From NCBI GenBank assembly GCA_963989385.1, contig OZ022500.1, forward strand, positions 107,735,842 to 107,799,841: a stretch of 64,000 nucleotides of DNA. The letters are read 5' to 3'. Of this stretch, positions 22,613 to 32,841 are shown piece by piece. Both the position numbers and the translations under genes were made by a program. Positions within the stretch are counted from its first letter, which is position 1, and every line of letters starts with the position of its first letter. A model generated the notes under the pieces. That model had not been told where the DNA came from. It saw only the letters and a list, made by a program, of their open reading frames with translations, and made no database searches. The stretch comes from Ctena decussata (lineage: Eukaryota > Mollusca > Bivalvia > Lucinida > Lucinidae).

Positions 22613-23697
22613 TTACGCCCGTTTGAAAAACGGGACGTATATTGTTATAGCGCTGGCGTCCGACGTCCGTCCGTCGTCAACTTTTCGTTTCCGGACAACT
22701 CCTCCTATAGTTTACATCCGATCGAGCTGAAGCTTTGTATATAGTAAAACTATGAGGTGGACCAGCGCATATCATTTCTAGGTTACGCTCCAATGATTTT
22801 TAGCGGAGTTACAGCCCTTTAGAGAGGCGCGGTAGCCGAGTGGTTAGAGTGGCTCGGTTATTGTGCAGAAAGTCACCGGAAGGTCGTGAGTTCGCGGCTC
22901 ACCGTCGCCATCCGATGACTGGAAAACTGTCTCTGTCAACCCAGCAGTAAATGGGCACCTTTTTCGAATTACGGAAGGATAAGGCAGCGAAAGGAGAGAG
23001 ATGGGCTCCGCCTTTCATCAGCTGGGCCCAAGATACGGTGGATCTCTGACCCCCACTGCCCCTACGGCTATTAGGCTATGGGAAACCTTTACCTTCACCT
23101 TTTTACAGCCCTTTACTTAGAATTTTCGGGTGTTCGTTTTCCGGATAACTGCTCCTACAGTTTTCATCCAATTACGCTAATTCAACCTAATGTGTATTAG
23201 GTTGAGACAGTATTTCTAATAAAAGAATAATCGCTTCCGCTTCCTTATTTTTATGAGTACTATCCCTTTGATTACCTTTTTAAGGCTTTTCTTTTGAAAA
23301 CCCTTATGTTTGGAAAATCTTGATAAACTTAATAGCAATGTAGACAAGGATGAAACGGTGTGTGTCATATTAGAATGGTTTTCCCTATTACTTACTTTCA
23401 GAGTTACGTCCCTTTTATTATTTCTTAGACTATTTTTGTGGGCACCATTACTGGGTAGTTGTTTTGGATATCTTGATGACACTCTATAGCAATATGCATT
23501 AGCTTGATAATGTGTGTTTAGTATGGGAATGTTTGCTTCCCCTATTTAATTTTGGAATTACTACTTGCAGACCCTTCTTGTGCACACATTAGTACCTGTT
23601 TGTGGCTGATTGTCAGAGATATAAATCTGCCTGTTATGACTGGGCCCAAACTCACTAAAAAAAACGGGCGTATATTGCCCCGCTTGCGGTGCTCTTG
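22613..23697 (-). mobile_element. Tandem-core (Helentron-like) element, ATACGCCCG type, with SINE inside
   Basis: On the minus strand it starts CAAGAGCACCGCAAGCGGGG (hairpin CCGC/GCGG), followed by ATATACGCCCG. It ends with a GACGGACGGACG-rich block, ATACGTCCCGTT, loop, AACGGGCGTAA. Two related core units contain TTCCGGACAACTCCTCCTAT-like text. The layout matches the GCTCACCTG elements with a different signature motif. A SINE has inserted at 22822. Confidence 0.78.
22822..23102 (+). mobile_element. tRNA-derived SINE, family 1, complete copy with TSDs
   Basis: The 5' head GGCGCGGTAGCCGAGTGGTT carries a pol III A box like a Ser/Leu tRNA. A B-box-like GGTCGTGAGTTCGCGGCT lies about 55 bp on. The body is shared with copies at 61981 and 62716, and the 3' end is GGGAAACCTTTACCTTCACC. 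Thirteen-bp target duplications TTACAGCCCTTTA flank it exactly (22809-22821 and 23103-23115), proving insertion into the older element. Confidence 0.92.
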
Positions 23698-23814
23698 TTT
23701 TTATATATTTTATTTCCCCCTGGGATGCTTTAGCCCATTATTGTATCTTTTAAAATTTACCACCACATAAGCCGCTGTTTGGCGAATTATGCAGCCTTGC
23801 TGGAGATAGGGATT

Positions 23815-23862
23815 GGGATCTGATTCAGTCAGTTCCTGAAGTGTAGTTACTCTTTAAATTTT
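23815..23862 (+). mobile_element. Naiad outer-end fragment
   Basis: GGATCTGATTCAGTCAGTTC continuing to GAAGTGTAGTTACTCTTTAA matches the outer terminus of the main element (14218-14266). Only about 50 bp is present. Confidence 0.8.
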
Positions 23863-24299
23863 AATATAAATATATACTCAGCGTCAATGAAAACGCACCA
23901 GTTTGGAACTTATGTCACATTATGTTCGTTTAATGTTTGGTTTTATGTAATAGACAATTTGGTTAATCTTTATTTTCTGGTATTGAGAAAGAATTTTTGC
24001 AAATTAAATTACGTTCATCAGTGGGTGCTATCAAGCGTGACGTCAGTACTGACGCATTTGAAAATTTTCGATATCAAATGACACATTTAAAGCGTAATAA
24101 ATCCATATTTCATGCTCTACCAGACAATTGGTTGCAAATGAATCTTTAATTGGAAGGTCTCTTGACATAAAATTCAATTTTTTCACCATTGAATTATGAC
24201 GCGGTTTGGCAAATAAGGGTAACGTTAGCCATGAAACGTCATGCTCTGGCTGGATAATGGTTGACGTTTGCCCCACGGAACTTCTTAGTTTTGTAAAAG

Positions 24300-24846
24300 A
24301 GATCAAACTCCAAGTAGTTCTGTTTATTTTATTCCCGACTAGTTTCGGTTATTACAACCTTTCTCAAGGGACATATTTGTAAACAATGAAACATAATGAC
24401 ATCAACGTCACATGACGTCAATGGCAACGACGTCAAAAAATGGAAATGACTTTGGTGTAAAATCTTACTGATTAAACAGTGTTATGCACATTTAACAATA
24501 ACAGGATCTCAGAAGATGCAAAATCACAGGAAAAATGCAATTTTAAAAGCTATATATTAAGATGCCTGTAATAACTGTCATGTTAAATGAAAACTGAGCC
24601 GCAGGACAGCAATGTCTACAAACTCAAATAAACCAGAGGAAACCCAGATCAGCCTGCGCAACCATGCATTCTGACTAGAGCTCCGATAGGTTGTAAGAAG
24701 AATTTAGGCTTCCCAAGTAGCCGCAACAGAGGGCATATTAAAGGGAAATCAGACAGTACAGATGCGCAGGCTGATCAGAGTTATAAATTGGCACACAGGT
24801 AAAGATTATAGAAAACACTGTCCCGGGGTCAAATAGGCAAAAGTTA
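24300..24846 (-). mobile_element. Penelope-like element 3' UTR
   Basis: Non-coding sequence downstream of the nuclease domain. The segment 24320-24370 reads on the minus strand GAGAAAGGTTGTAATAACCG then AAACTAGTCGGGAATAAA, a stem-loop followed by an A-rich end. 24590-24790 contains a GATCAGCCTGCGCA...TGCGCAGGCTGATC inverted repeat, probably a small later insertion. Confidence 0.55.
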
Positions 24847-27010
24847 TTAAAATAACACTTTGGAATTCATGCCTTTTGGAGCAACCGTACCAAGAATGTG
24901 CATTCAAGACGTTTCCTTTAACAGTCTTTTCCAATTATTTGGAATTTTTTCAATAGGCATAAACGAAAAATCGTGAATGGTATGTCCTGGAGAATTGAAA
25001 TGTTCTGAAACATTGGTAAACATATCTGGAAAATGCATAATGTCAATTTTATGACTATTCATGCGATTAGCACATTTCTGGATGGTCTGTCCAACATACT
25101 GAGCTTTACATTTCTTACATGTTATCATATATATTACATCAGTGGAAATGCATGAAAGGTTTTGCTTTATTTTATGCACACATGATGTAGTAGTACTCGT
25201 AAAGCAGTCAGACTCATGAATAGTTGAACAGTGTGAACAACGGCGTCTATCACATTTGGTTACATTGTAAGAAGCCACAGATTTACTCATTTTTGAGTGA
25301 ACTAGCATGTCATGAATATTAGCCGGTCTTTTGTAAGCAACTATTGGCTTAGATTCAAATAAGTAACGTACACTTTCACTTGCTGATATCTTAAGTAAAC
25401 CCCAATACTGGTTAATAATTTTGCCTATGTTAGGAAGAGAGGGATTGTATGTACAGACAAAGGGGATAATATCTTGACTTTCAGAAGGTTTGGATTCTAA
25501 AGCTTCATCAACAGTCAAAGTTGATGCTTTTTGAATAGCTTCAGATAAAATATCAGCAGGGTAGTTACGCATTTGAAAATAAGTTTTCAGTTTTTCTAGA
25601 CTTTGTTTGAAACAGTCATTACTAGAAGTGATGCGACGATACCGTTTAGCCTGACTAAATGGTATGCCTTTTTTACAAGACAGAGGATGACAGGATGAGA
25701 ACTTAATATACTGATGAACATTGGTGTCCTTTTCATGTACACTAGTTCTCAAGATCCCAGCATCAGATTTTTCAATTTTGACATCTAGAAAAACGGCATC
25801 CGTTTTTGAGTAACTGTATGTAAATTTTATGGTTTCGTGACACTGGTTGAGGTTCTCAAGAAATCTTAATAATTGCTCCTCACTGTCATTCCAGATCATG
25901 AAAACATCATCCAAAAATCGTAACCACAAAAAAGGTTGCAAGTCACAAGAGTCCAGAAATTCCTTCTCAAATTTTCCCATGAAAAGTGAAGCATATGAAG
26001 GGGCCATACGTGTCCCCATAGCAGTGCCTAGTTTTTGAAGGTAGTGATTTCCATTAAATTGAAAATGGTTTTTAGTTAAAACCAGCTCAATTAAATCAGA
26101 AATGCACTGGATGGACTTTTCTGGTTTGCAACCAGTTTTCATGAAATACTGACATGCTTCAATACCCTCTTTATGCGGAATGTTACTGTATAAAGAACTG
26201 ACATCCATAGTAACGAGGAAGCTATCCTTAGATAATTGAGGAAGCTGTCTTATTTTGTTTATGAAGTCAATAGTGTCTTTGATATATGAAGGTAAGGATT
26301 CCATATGTGACTTTAAAGGTAGGTTCCTGGACTAGCGATAACAATTATGTCCACAAAATAATTTCGTCTTTTTCTGAGCATTATTGAATTCTCTTATTTT
26401 TCTGAATTTGTTGCTACTGAGAAACTCGTCAGATGTTGAAGAAAATAGTCGTTTTCCCTTTTGGTTTATTTTCTTTCGTTGGAATTCCAGTTCTAAAAAT
26501 AACTATGTTTATTATGTCTATAAGTGGGCGATTTCTGATGCAATTCTCCAAAGGTCAATTTTCCCTTGCCGTGATCTCTGCTAGAGGTCCTGGCATGGCG
26601 GATGGGTTAAAAATATCCCAAAACGCAATGCAGCATGATGTCAGCCACGTTATCTATTTTGGCGCGAACTAAAAATAGCGCTAACTGGTGTGCGAAGCAG
26701 AATTAGGAAATCCCTTGCAAAACAACTTTTCTAATATTTTTTTTATTTACACTTTTTAGTGAAACTTATTCATTCCCTTTTATAAGTGCTTTCCAACAAC
26801 TTGGATGAACAATCATCAAAATTATGATGCATTCCAAAGTACAGGAACCTACCTTTAAGGTGCTATCAATAAAAGCAGACACGTTCTCAGTCAAAGAACC
26901 ACAGGCTGACACGATAGGTCTACCAGGATAACCTAAAGGTAAAATAGGATCGTATGTTTTGTGTGTCTTTGGTAAGATACGGAACTTCTGAAATTTTGTT
27001 TCTACTTCTT
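24847..27010 (-). pseudogene. Canonical Penelope-like element ORF: RT then C-terminal GIY-YIG
   Basis: Standard PLE order on the minus strand. N-terminal part (27000-26859): ILPKTHK and GYPGRPIVSACGSLTENVSA. After the MITE insertion the RT continues with VTMDVSSLYSNIPH (motif A), GTAMGTRMAPSYASLFMGKF (motif B) and RFLDDVFMIW (motif C). Then come FLDVKIEKSD, a Cys-rich linker (KCDRRRCSHCS) and GIY-YIG motifs VIYMITCKKC, QYVGQT and HFNSPGHT. The catalytic-Glu helix reads KRLLKETS-TGA-MHILGTVAPKGMN, so a TGA at 24904-24906 replaces a Trp; the frame then runs on to TAA at 24847. Frameshifts are also seen upstream of about 27000. The element is inactive because of the MITE and the nonsense codon. 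Confidence 0.9.
26317..26854. mobile_element. MITE with TTAA target duplication inside the PLE ORF
   Basis: Terminal inverted repeats AGGTAGGTTCCTG and CAGGAACCTACCT. TTAA flanks both sides (26313-26316 and 26855-26858). Removing 538 bp plus one TTAA restores the PLE reading frame through FIDSTLKSHMESLPSYIKD, which fixes the boundaries to the base. TTAA duplications are typical of piggyBac-type transposition; the ends themselves do not resemble canonical piggyBac ends. Confidence 0.92.
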
Positions 27011-27421
27011 ATTGCAGCATTTTTGCTTGCAAAAAAAGTATTTAATTTACTTTTAGTTACTTTTGTCTGCCCTTGTTTGATGAACATGCCATAAAGTGAC
27101 GTTCGAATCCAAATCACTTTGTTGCATTCGGTGGTCTGGATGTTTTTTCTATGGCGATTTCATAGGGTATCTATACTCTAGCAAAATCCATCATTGAGGA
27201 ATTTCTGTCATGTGAAATTATGGTAGAATTCCGTTTTTCTTTGATTTCAAAGCTTATGTTACGTAACACACTCAAAGCGTACCTTCAGGCAGAATGGCAT
27301 CATGTGCGTAATAAGGTAATCCGATATGATAACTATACCCTGTTGATATAGTATGATCATTGAATTTAAGCCAAAAAAAATACATTTTAAGACTGGTGCG
27401 TTTTCATTGACGCTGAGTATA

Positions 27422-28027
27422 CCTTTTCCAACGTCAGGAGATGACCACTATAAGCTTTTAGCTTACTGTCAGATCCTGATACTTTACTAATAGATTGTAC
27501 ATTATACATGTGAAGTGATTAATAAGAAACGTTTAAATAACTGTAACTCGGCCTTTCGTTCTTGTGTTTGATCTTTGTTTACAAAGTAGTCAAAATACCA
27601 AAATCGTAAGCCCGAAGCCATAAATCATGGAAACATTGACAAATTAAATTCGCAATATTTAAATACACAGACAAAAAAGATTTAGGCACGTGTTGGCAGT
27701 TATATAATTCCACTTAACTTTCCATTTTGTATTATGCAGTTTGAAATAGAAAATAGGTAAAATTAAGTGTTTGTGTTGTATAATGTATTTTATATATTTA
27801 GGATTTTTTTATGTATCTTGTATGTTTTGGGTAGTTTGAAATGGAAAATAGGTAAAATTGGGTGTTTAGGGTTTAATGTATTTGATATGTTTTATTTCTT
27901 CTAAATAATAATTTACATTTTCTCTGTATTTTACTGCTTAAGTCTGTTATCGAAGATGTAATGTTGCGTTTTGCCATTCTTCTTTTTGTTTCTTGGATGG
28001 GTTGTTGCCTAATCTGGGTATATGTTT
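27422..28027. other. No gene recognised
   Basis: AT-rich, with a short two-fold repeat of GAAATAGAAAATAGGTAAAA-like text near 27745 and 27838. That text resembles part of the Naiad tail but is too short to assign. Confidence 0.4.
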
Positions 28028-31000
28028 TTATACCCCGCATCACGTTAGTGGCGGAGTATTATGTTTTCATTTTAGCCGTCCGTGTGTCTGTCCGTCCGTC
28101 CGTCTGTCCGTTTGTAGTACGTACGTCCGTCCGTCCGCGCTTCGTTTTCGTGCGATAATTAGAGTATTTATCAACGGATTTCATTCAAATTTTGCATATG
28201 CATTTGGACCAAGAATGTCTCGCTTGGGATTGTTAATGGGCGAATTGCGATAATTTCTGACAGAGTTATGGCACTTGCCAATGTCCAAACAAGAGGCCCA
28301 AATGGGCCATATATCGCTCACCTGGCTATTTTGCAACGGGACCATTCTGAAACAAAATTGGTCCAATTCCATTGAGATTTTCTCATTTGCACATTTTGCT
28401 ACTTTAGGTAATAGAGGCCAACTTGCCTGGTCTTTATATATTTACTGTTGAAACACCTCGATGCAAGAATCATTTTGCCACAAAATCCATTTCATCAAAA
28501 GCCATTCAGGGGTTACTGAGATATTGTCAGTTTCATGTTTTGTGCCATTTTTAGCAATGGCAGATGGTGGCCATCTTGGAATGCCAAAATGCAAAAAATC
28601 GAAATGCTTCATGCAAGGATCTTTTTGACACAATATTGGTCCAGTTTCACTTTAATTTTCTAATTTTCACATTTTGCTATTTTAAGTAACAGAGGCCAGC
28701 TTGCTGGGACTATATTTGTAAAGGTTTTGAAACACCTCAAAGCAAGAATCATTTTGCCACAAATTTCGTCTAAATCTATTCAGCGGTTACTGAAATATTG
28801 TCATTTTCATGTTTTGTGCTCTTTTTAGTAATGGCAGATGGTGGCCATCTTGGAATGCAAAAATGCGAAATATCGAAAACGCTTAATGAAAGAACCATTC
28901 TGACACAAAAATTAGTCCAATTCCATTGAGATTTTCTAATTTTCACATTTTTCTAATTTTAGTAGCAGAGGCCAACATGACTGGTCTATAGATAGTTATT
29001 TTTAAACATCTCAATGCAAGAATCATTTTGACACAAATTTAGTTAAAATCCATTCAGCGGTTACTGAGATTTTGTCATTTTCATGTTTTGTGCTATTTTT
29101 AGTAACAGCAGATGGCGGCCATTTTGGAATGTCAAAATACAATTAATCGATACGGCTTCATGCAAGGAAAATTCTGACACAAAATTGGTCCAATTTCATC
29201 CAAGGGTTCTTCAGTAATTGTCATTTTTATGTTTGTGTTTTTTTAGTAACGGCAGATGGCAGCCATTTTGGAATGCCAAACTGCTTGAAACAAAACGGCT
29301 TCATGCAAGGAACTTTCTGACACAAAATTGGTCCAATTGCATTCAATGGTTCTCGAGTAATTGTCACTTTATGTTTGTCATTTTTATGTTTGTGTTTTTT
29401 TAGTAACGGCAGATGGCAGCCATTTTGGAATGCCAAACTGCTTGAAACAAAACGGCTTCATGCAAGGAACTTTCTGACACAAAATTGGTCCAATTGCATT
29501 CAATGGTTCTCGAGTAATTGTCACTTTATGTTTGTGCTATTTATAGTAACGGCCCCAAATGTGGCCATCTTGGGTAGTCAACTGGCAGAAAATTGAAATA
29601 ATTCCTTTCAAGGACCATTTCTGACCAAAGCTTACCAGAATCGGTTGCGTTTTCTTGAGATGTTGACAATTGAGCAGAATCGGTTTTGTAAACGCTAAGT
29701 AGGTCATAGTGAATCGGATTTGTAAACGCTAAGTAGGTCACTATGACCTAATTTCTCTATAGACTTTTGATTAATACAATTTTCAATTCCAAGGTCCCAT
29801 TTATGTTCCACGGAAATTTTCGACCAAATATACCAAATGGTTCTGGAGAAGAAGTTGATTTTTCTGTTTTTGCTATTTTTAGTAACGGCGATCATCTTGG
29901 ATTCTTGAACTGACCCAATTTTACAATTTTGAAACCCTGCAGTCTGGTAATGCTCACTTTGAAATTTGAGACCCAAGGGTTAAGTAGTTTTAGAGAAGAC
30001 GTCGTTTTTTGACACTGTCATTTGAGCAAAATAACACTCGTAAACAGAAAGTAGGTCACTGTGACAAAACTCCACTATAGATTTTTTTTCATTTTTACAA
30101 TTTTGAATACAAAGGTTTTACTGATGTTCCATGCCAAAATTCAGACAAATATACCCAGTGGTTCTAGAGAAGAAGTTGATTTTGTTGTTTCTGCTATTTT
30201 AAGTAATGGCGGCCATCTTGGATTTTCAGACTGACCCAATTTTACAATTCTTAGACCCTGGAGTCAAGTCAAATTCTACGTGAAATTTGAGAACCATGAA
30301 ACCAGTAGTTCATGAAGAAGATGTTTAAAACTTTGCTTAAGGTGTTGACGGACAACGCACGACGCACGCTTTGGTATGACAATAGCTCACTATGGCCCTT
30401 CGGGTCAGGTGAGCTAAAAATGGTTTTTGGCCTCTGGTTCCTTTACTACTTGGAATATCATAATGAAACTTCACAAACATGATCGAAGTAACAACAACTT
30501 TGTATGAGCACAGAAAATTTTATCATCAGAGGTTAGCCCCTGCCCTGGGGCTACATAATGTATAAATCATGAAAAACTCTATATAAAATCAGCGTTGGAA
30601 GCAATTTTTCTGAAACTTACAGTAAATGATCAGTGATGAAAGCCTGCAGTGTTGCTCAAATTTACACCATGTGAGTTACCTCCCCCTGCCCCGGGCTATA
30701 CACATGCATAAAATGATGATAAAATCTATATAAATTCATCTGAAACAGATTTTTCAGAAACTTACAACTGATGACAGAAGTAATAAAAGCTTCTTGTTGT
30801 GATTAAAATTTAACCCCTAGGGGGTTATCTGCCACTGCCCTGTGGCCACACACATGTTTAAAATCACTAAAACTGTATTTGGTTAGAGTGGTTAGTGATT
30901 TATCGGAAGCTTATAGTTAGTAATCAGAATAATGACGTGTCATGTCATGACTTAGACTTTTTCCATGTGCCTTGGGGTCTAGCTGCCCCTACCCTAGCCT

Positions 31001-31079
31001 TATACAGAGAAAATATTAGTTTGGAAAAATTGGCAAGTGAAAAAAGGTTTGCAGTGGCGGGGTATCACGCAGTCGTTTG
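28028..31079 (-). mobile_element. Tandem-core (Helentron-like) element, ATACCCCGC type, host of a nested element
   Basis: On the minus strand the 5' end reads CAAACGACTGCGTGATACCC near 31079. The 3' end lies at 28028 after a GACGGACGG-rich block and the hairpin ATACTCCGCcac...GCGGGGTATAA. Core units (30430-30890) repeat GAAACTTACA and CCCTGCCCTGGGGC motifs. The nested element 28290-30417 interrupts it. Confidence 0.72.
28290..30417 (+). mobile_element. Tandem-core (Helentron-like) element, GCTCACCTG type, nested
   Basis: It starts CAAGAGGCCCAAATGGGCC (hairpin GGCCC/GGGCC), then ATCGCTCACCTGG. The core is many degenerate units with GGCAGATGGCAGCCATTTTG and GGTCCAATTGCATTCAATGG motifs. A GACGGACAACGCACGACGCA block follows, and the element ends AATAGCTCAC, loop, GGTGAGCTAA. 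Two adjacent units (29218-29374 and 29375-29531) are identical, so repeated short frames appear there. Confidence 0.88.
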
Positions 31080-32101
31080 CAATGCTTTTATTTATATAAT
31101 ATTTTTAAGAAAGCTCGAAACAGTTATTTTTTCCTGAGACTGTTTATTTTTATGAGACGTTGTTTTGTCTGTCGACTGGGAGAATTAAATAGTTTGATTA
31201 TTTCAGTGGCATGAGCGACAGAACCGTCACATTATGTCTTGTATAGACAATTCTGTCGGTTTTAATAGTTATGTAATAGCGACGAAGTTGGTACAGCTTA
31301 GTTCCCAGACAGTCAAAATGCTCAGTTTGAACGTGTGTGTTGAAATCGTGTTTGGTCCCAAGAAAAAAGTCGTTGTCATGTTTATTAACCTTGTTATTCC
31401 CAGATCCGTGTTGTTGTTCGTCCAATTGCACCTCCTCGCACCCAGTCTGTCCGTTTCCTTTTTAATTCGAAAAGGACTTCATGTGTCTTTTTTCCCTGAA
31501 TCTTCTCCACATAGCCGTGAAAATTGAATTACATGTTGAATGGATGAACACCCAAAATTGTTCTTTATACTCCAACAGTGCAGAACCTGATCAGAAGAAG
31601 CGATACGCACAGTCTGTTCTAGGTCTACACTGTCTGCACATGTTTCTGTAGTCGATTTTGTTTTTAAAGGACCGATTTGCAGTACTTGGCGAACAACGCA
31701 AATTATCTTTTCAAGCATTGAATGCAGACAGAAATATATTAGCAAATGCTTCTAAATTAAACCCAGAGCCGTGTGCTTGGTAAGAAACTTGCGGACCATG
31801 TCTGCAAGGTTTGCCATCTCCACTTTAACATTCTGATTTATATTCTCAGACCCATTCAGAGATTTTTATTTTTTCGAAACGTGTTATATTAAATGGCTAC
31901 GCTTTCGAGAGAAGCAACTCTGCTATTTTCCTTTTTGTCTCCGTTTGTCATAGGCGTCAAAAAATATGAAAAGGAAATAATCATGAACCGAAACAATCAA
32001 CTTCTACATTCTGCGTCAACCACAAACTTTTAAGGGAAATAATTTGCTAGCCTAAGAGCAAATTCTTCAATTATTGCAATGCTTTTGTCATCCGAGGAAG
32101 C
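31080..32101. other. No gene recognised
   Basis: No supportable feature. Confidence 0.4.
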
Positions 32102-32319
32102 TAGGGGAGAGTCGGGTAACTTCGGACAGGCGGGTATATTCGGACATACAATTGCAAACAGTAAAAATCCAGATGAGACGGCTCATAATGAGCCGCCTCA
32201 TCAGGATTTTCTCTGTTTGGCCAGTTAATTTTCGTTTTAGTTCCAAACAACTGACAGATAAAGGAAACAATGTCAGTGTCCGAATTTACCCGCTGTCCGA
32301 AGTTACCAGACTCTCCCCA
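32102..32319. mobile_element. MITE with GTCGGGTAACTTCGGACAG ends, copy 2
   Basis: Same order as 16184-16394: inverted ends, then the internal GATGAGACGGCTCATAATGA palindrome. The termini are CTAGGGGAGAGTCGGG and CCAGACTCTCCCC. Confidence 0.87.
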
Positions 32320-32544
32320 AATAGAAAGTCAATAAAGTTGTCATCCTTTGAAAACAAAAGGAATGAGAAAAAACATGGAGTTGAACCCATAAAATCTTAA
32401 ATGTTTCCAAACTGAAGCTGGGTTAACACACTCTGATGAGTATTTTTGCAAACAAATGAAACAGGATTTCCTGAAAACGCCAATTTTAGTCCTTAAGCTG
32501 ACGCAAGTACCGGATTGAAAGAGTCAAAACAGTCCACACGAAAC

Positions 32545-32740
32545 ATATAAAACAGTTTTTTTTCTATTTTTAATTATAAGGCATGACAGGAAGCAAAGTG
32601 GGCAGCTATACAGGTGGCCACATTGCTAACAGACCACAGACATAACAAACATAGGACGAACGGTGAGATACCACAGCAGAAGTACTGCATTGTAAAGGCC
32701 AGTGATAAATTACTGAGGGTGGGGAGTGGGGACCTAACTC
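32545..32740 (-). mobile_element. Diverged Naiad-tail fragment
   Basis: Contains CTATTTTTAATTATAAGGCA, GCAAAGTGGGCAGCTATACA and a CAGTGATAAATTACTGAGGG-like block. These occur in the same order in the copies at 35970-36425 and 36460-36782. Confidence 0.7.
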
Positions 32741-32841
32741 TATTACTGACTACGGTATTGATGATGATAATGATGATGATTTTAAAGCTGATGAGAGTGC
32801 TGATTCCTCTGAAAGTAAAGATGTGCCTTTGGCGAGATATA
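32741..32841 (+). pseudogene. Transposase-like gene, N-terminal acidic segment
   Basis: It encodes an Asp/Glu/Ser-rich stretch (DYGIDDDNDDDFKADESADS, then SESKDVPLARY) that stays in frame with the segment after the inserted element at 34700. The true start is lost beneath the Naiad-tail fragment. Confidence 0.6.

Larger units (their letters stand above)
23877..27417. mobile_element. Region bounded by matching inverted repeats, containing a Penelope-like element
   Basis: CTCAGCGTCAATGAAAACGC at 23877 continues for 26 bp and is mirrored exactly at 27392-27417. TATA flanks both sides (23873-23876 and 27418-27421). No DNA transposase is visible inside. This may be a TIR transposon into which the retroelement inserted, or inverted terminal sequence of the retroelement itself. 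Confidence 0.65.

Noticed and set aside
22822..22905. Functional tRNA gene
   Set aside because: The A and B boxes are present, but the acceptor stem and anticodon arm do not fold convincingly and the unit continues into a SINE body flanked by target duplications.
24904..24906. Selenocysteine in the canonical Penelope-like element
   Set aside because: The column fits Trp, not Cys, and I saw no SECIS-like fold downstream on the minus strand.
29218..29596. Repeated small membrane-like proteins
   Set aside because: They are identical frames produced by an exact duplication of a non-coding unit.
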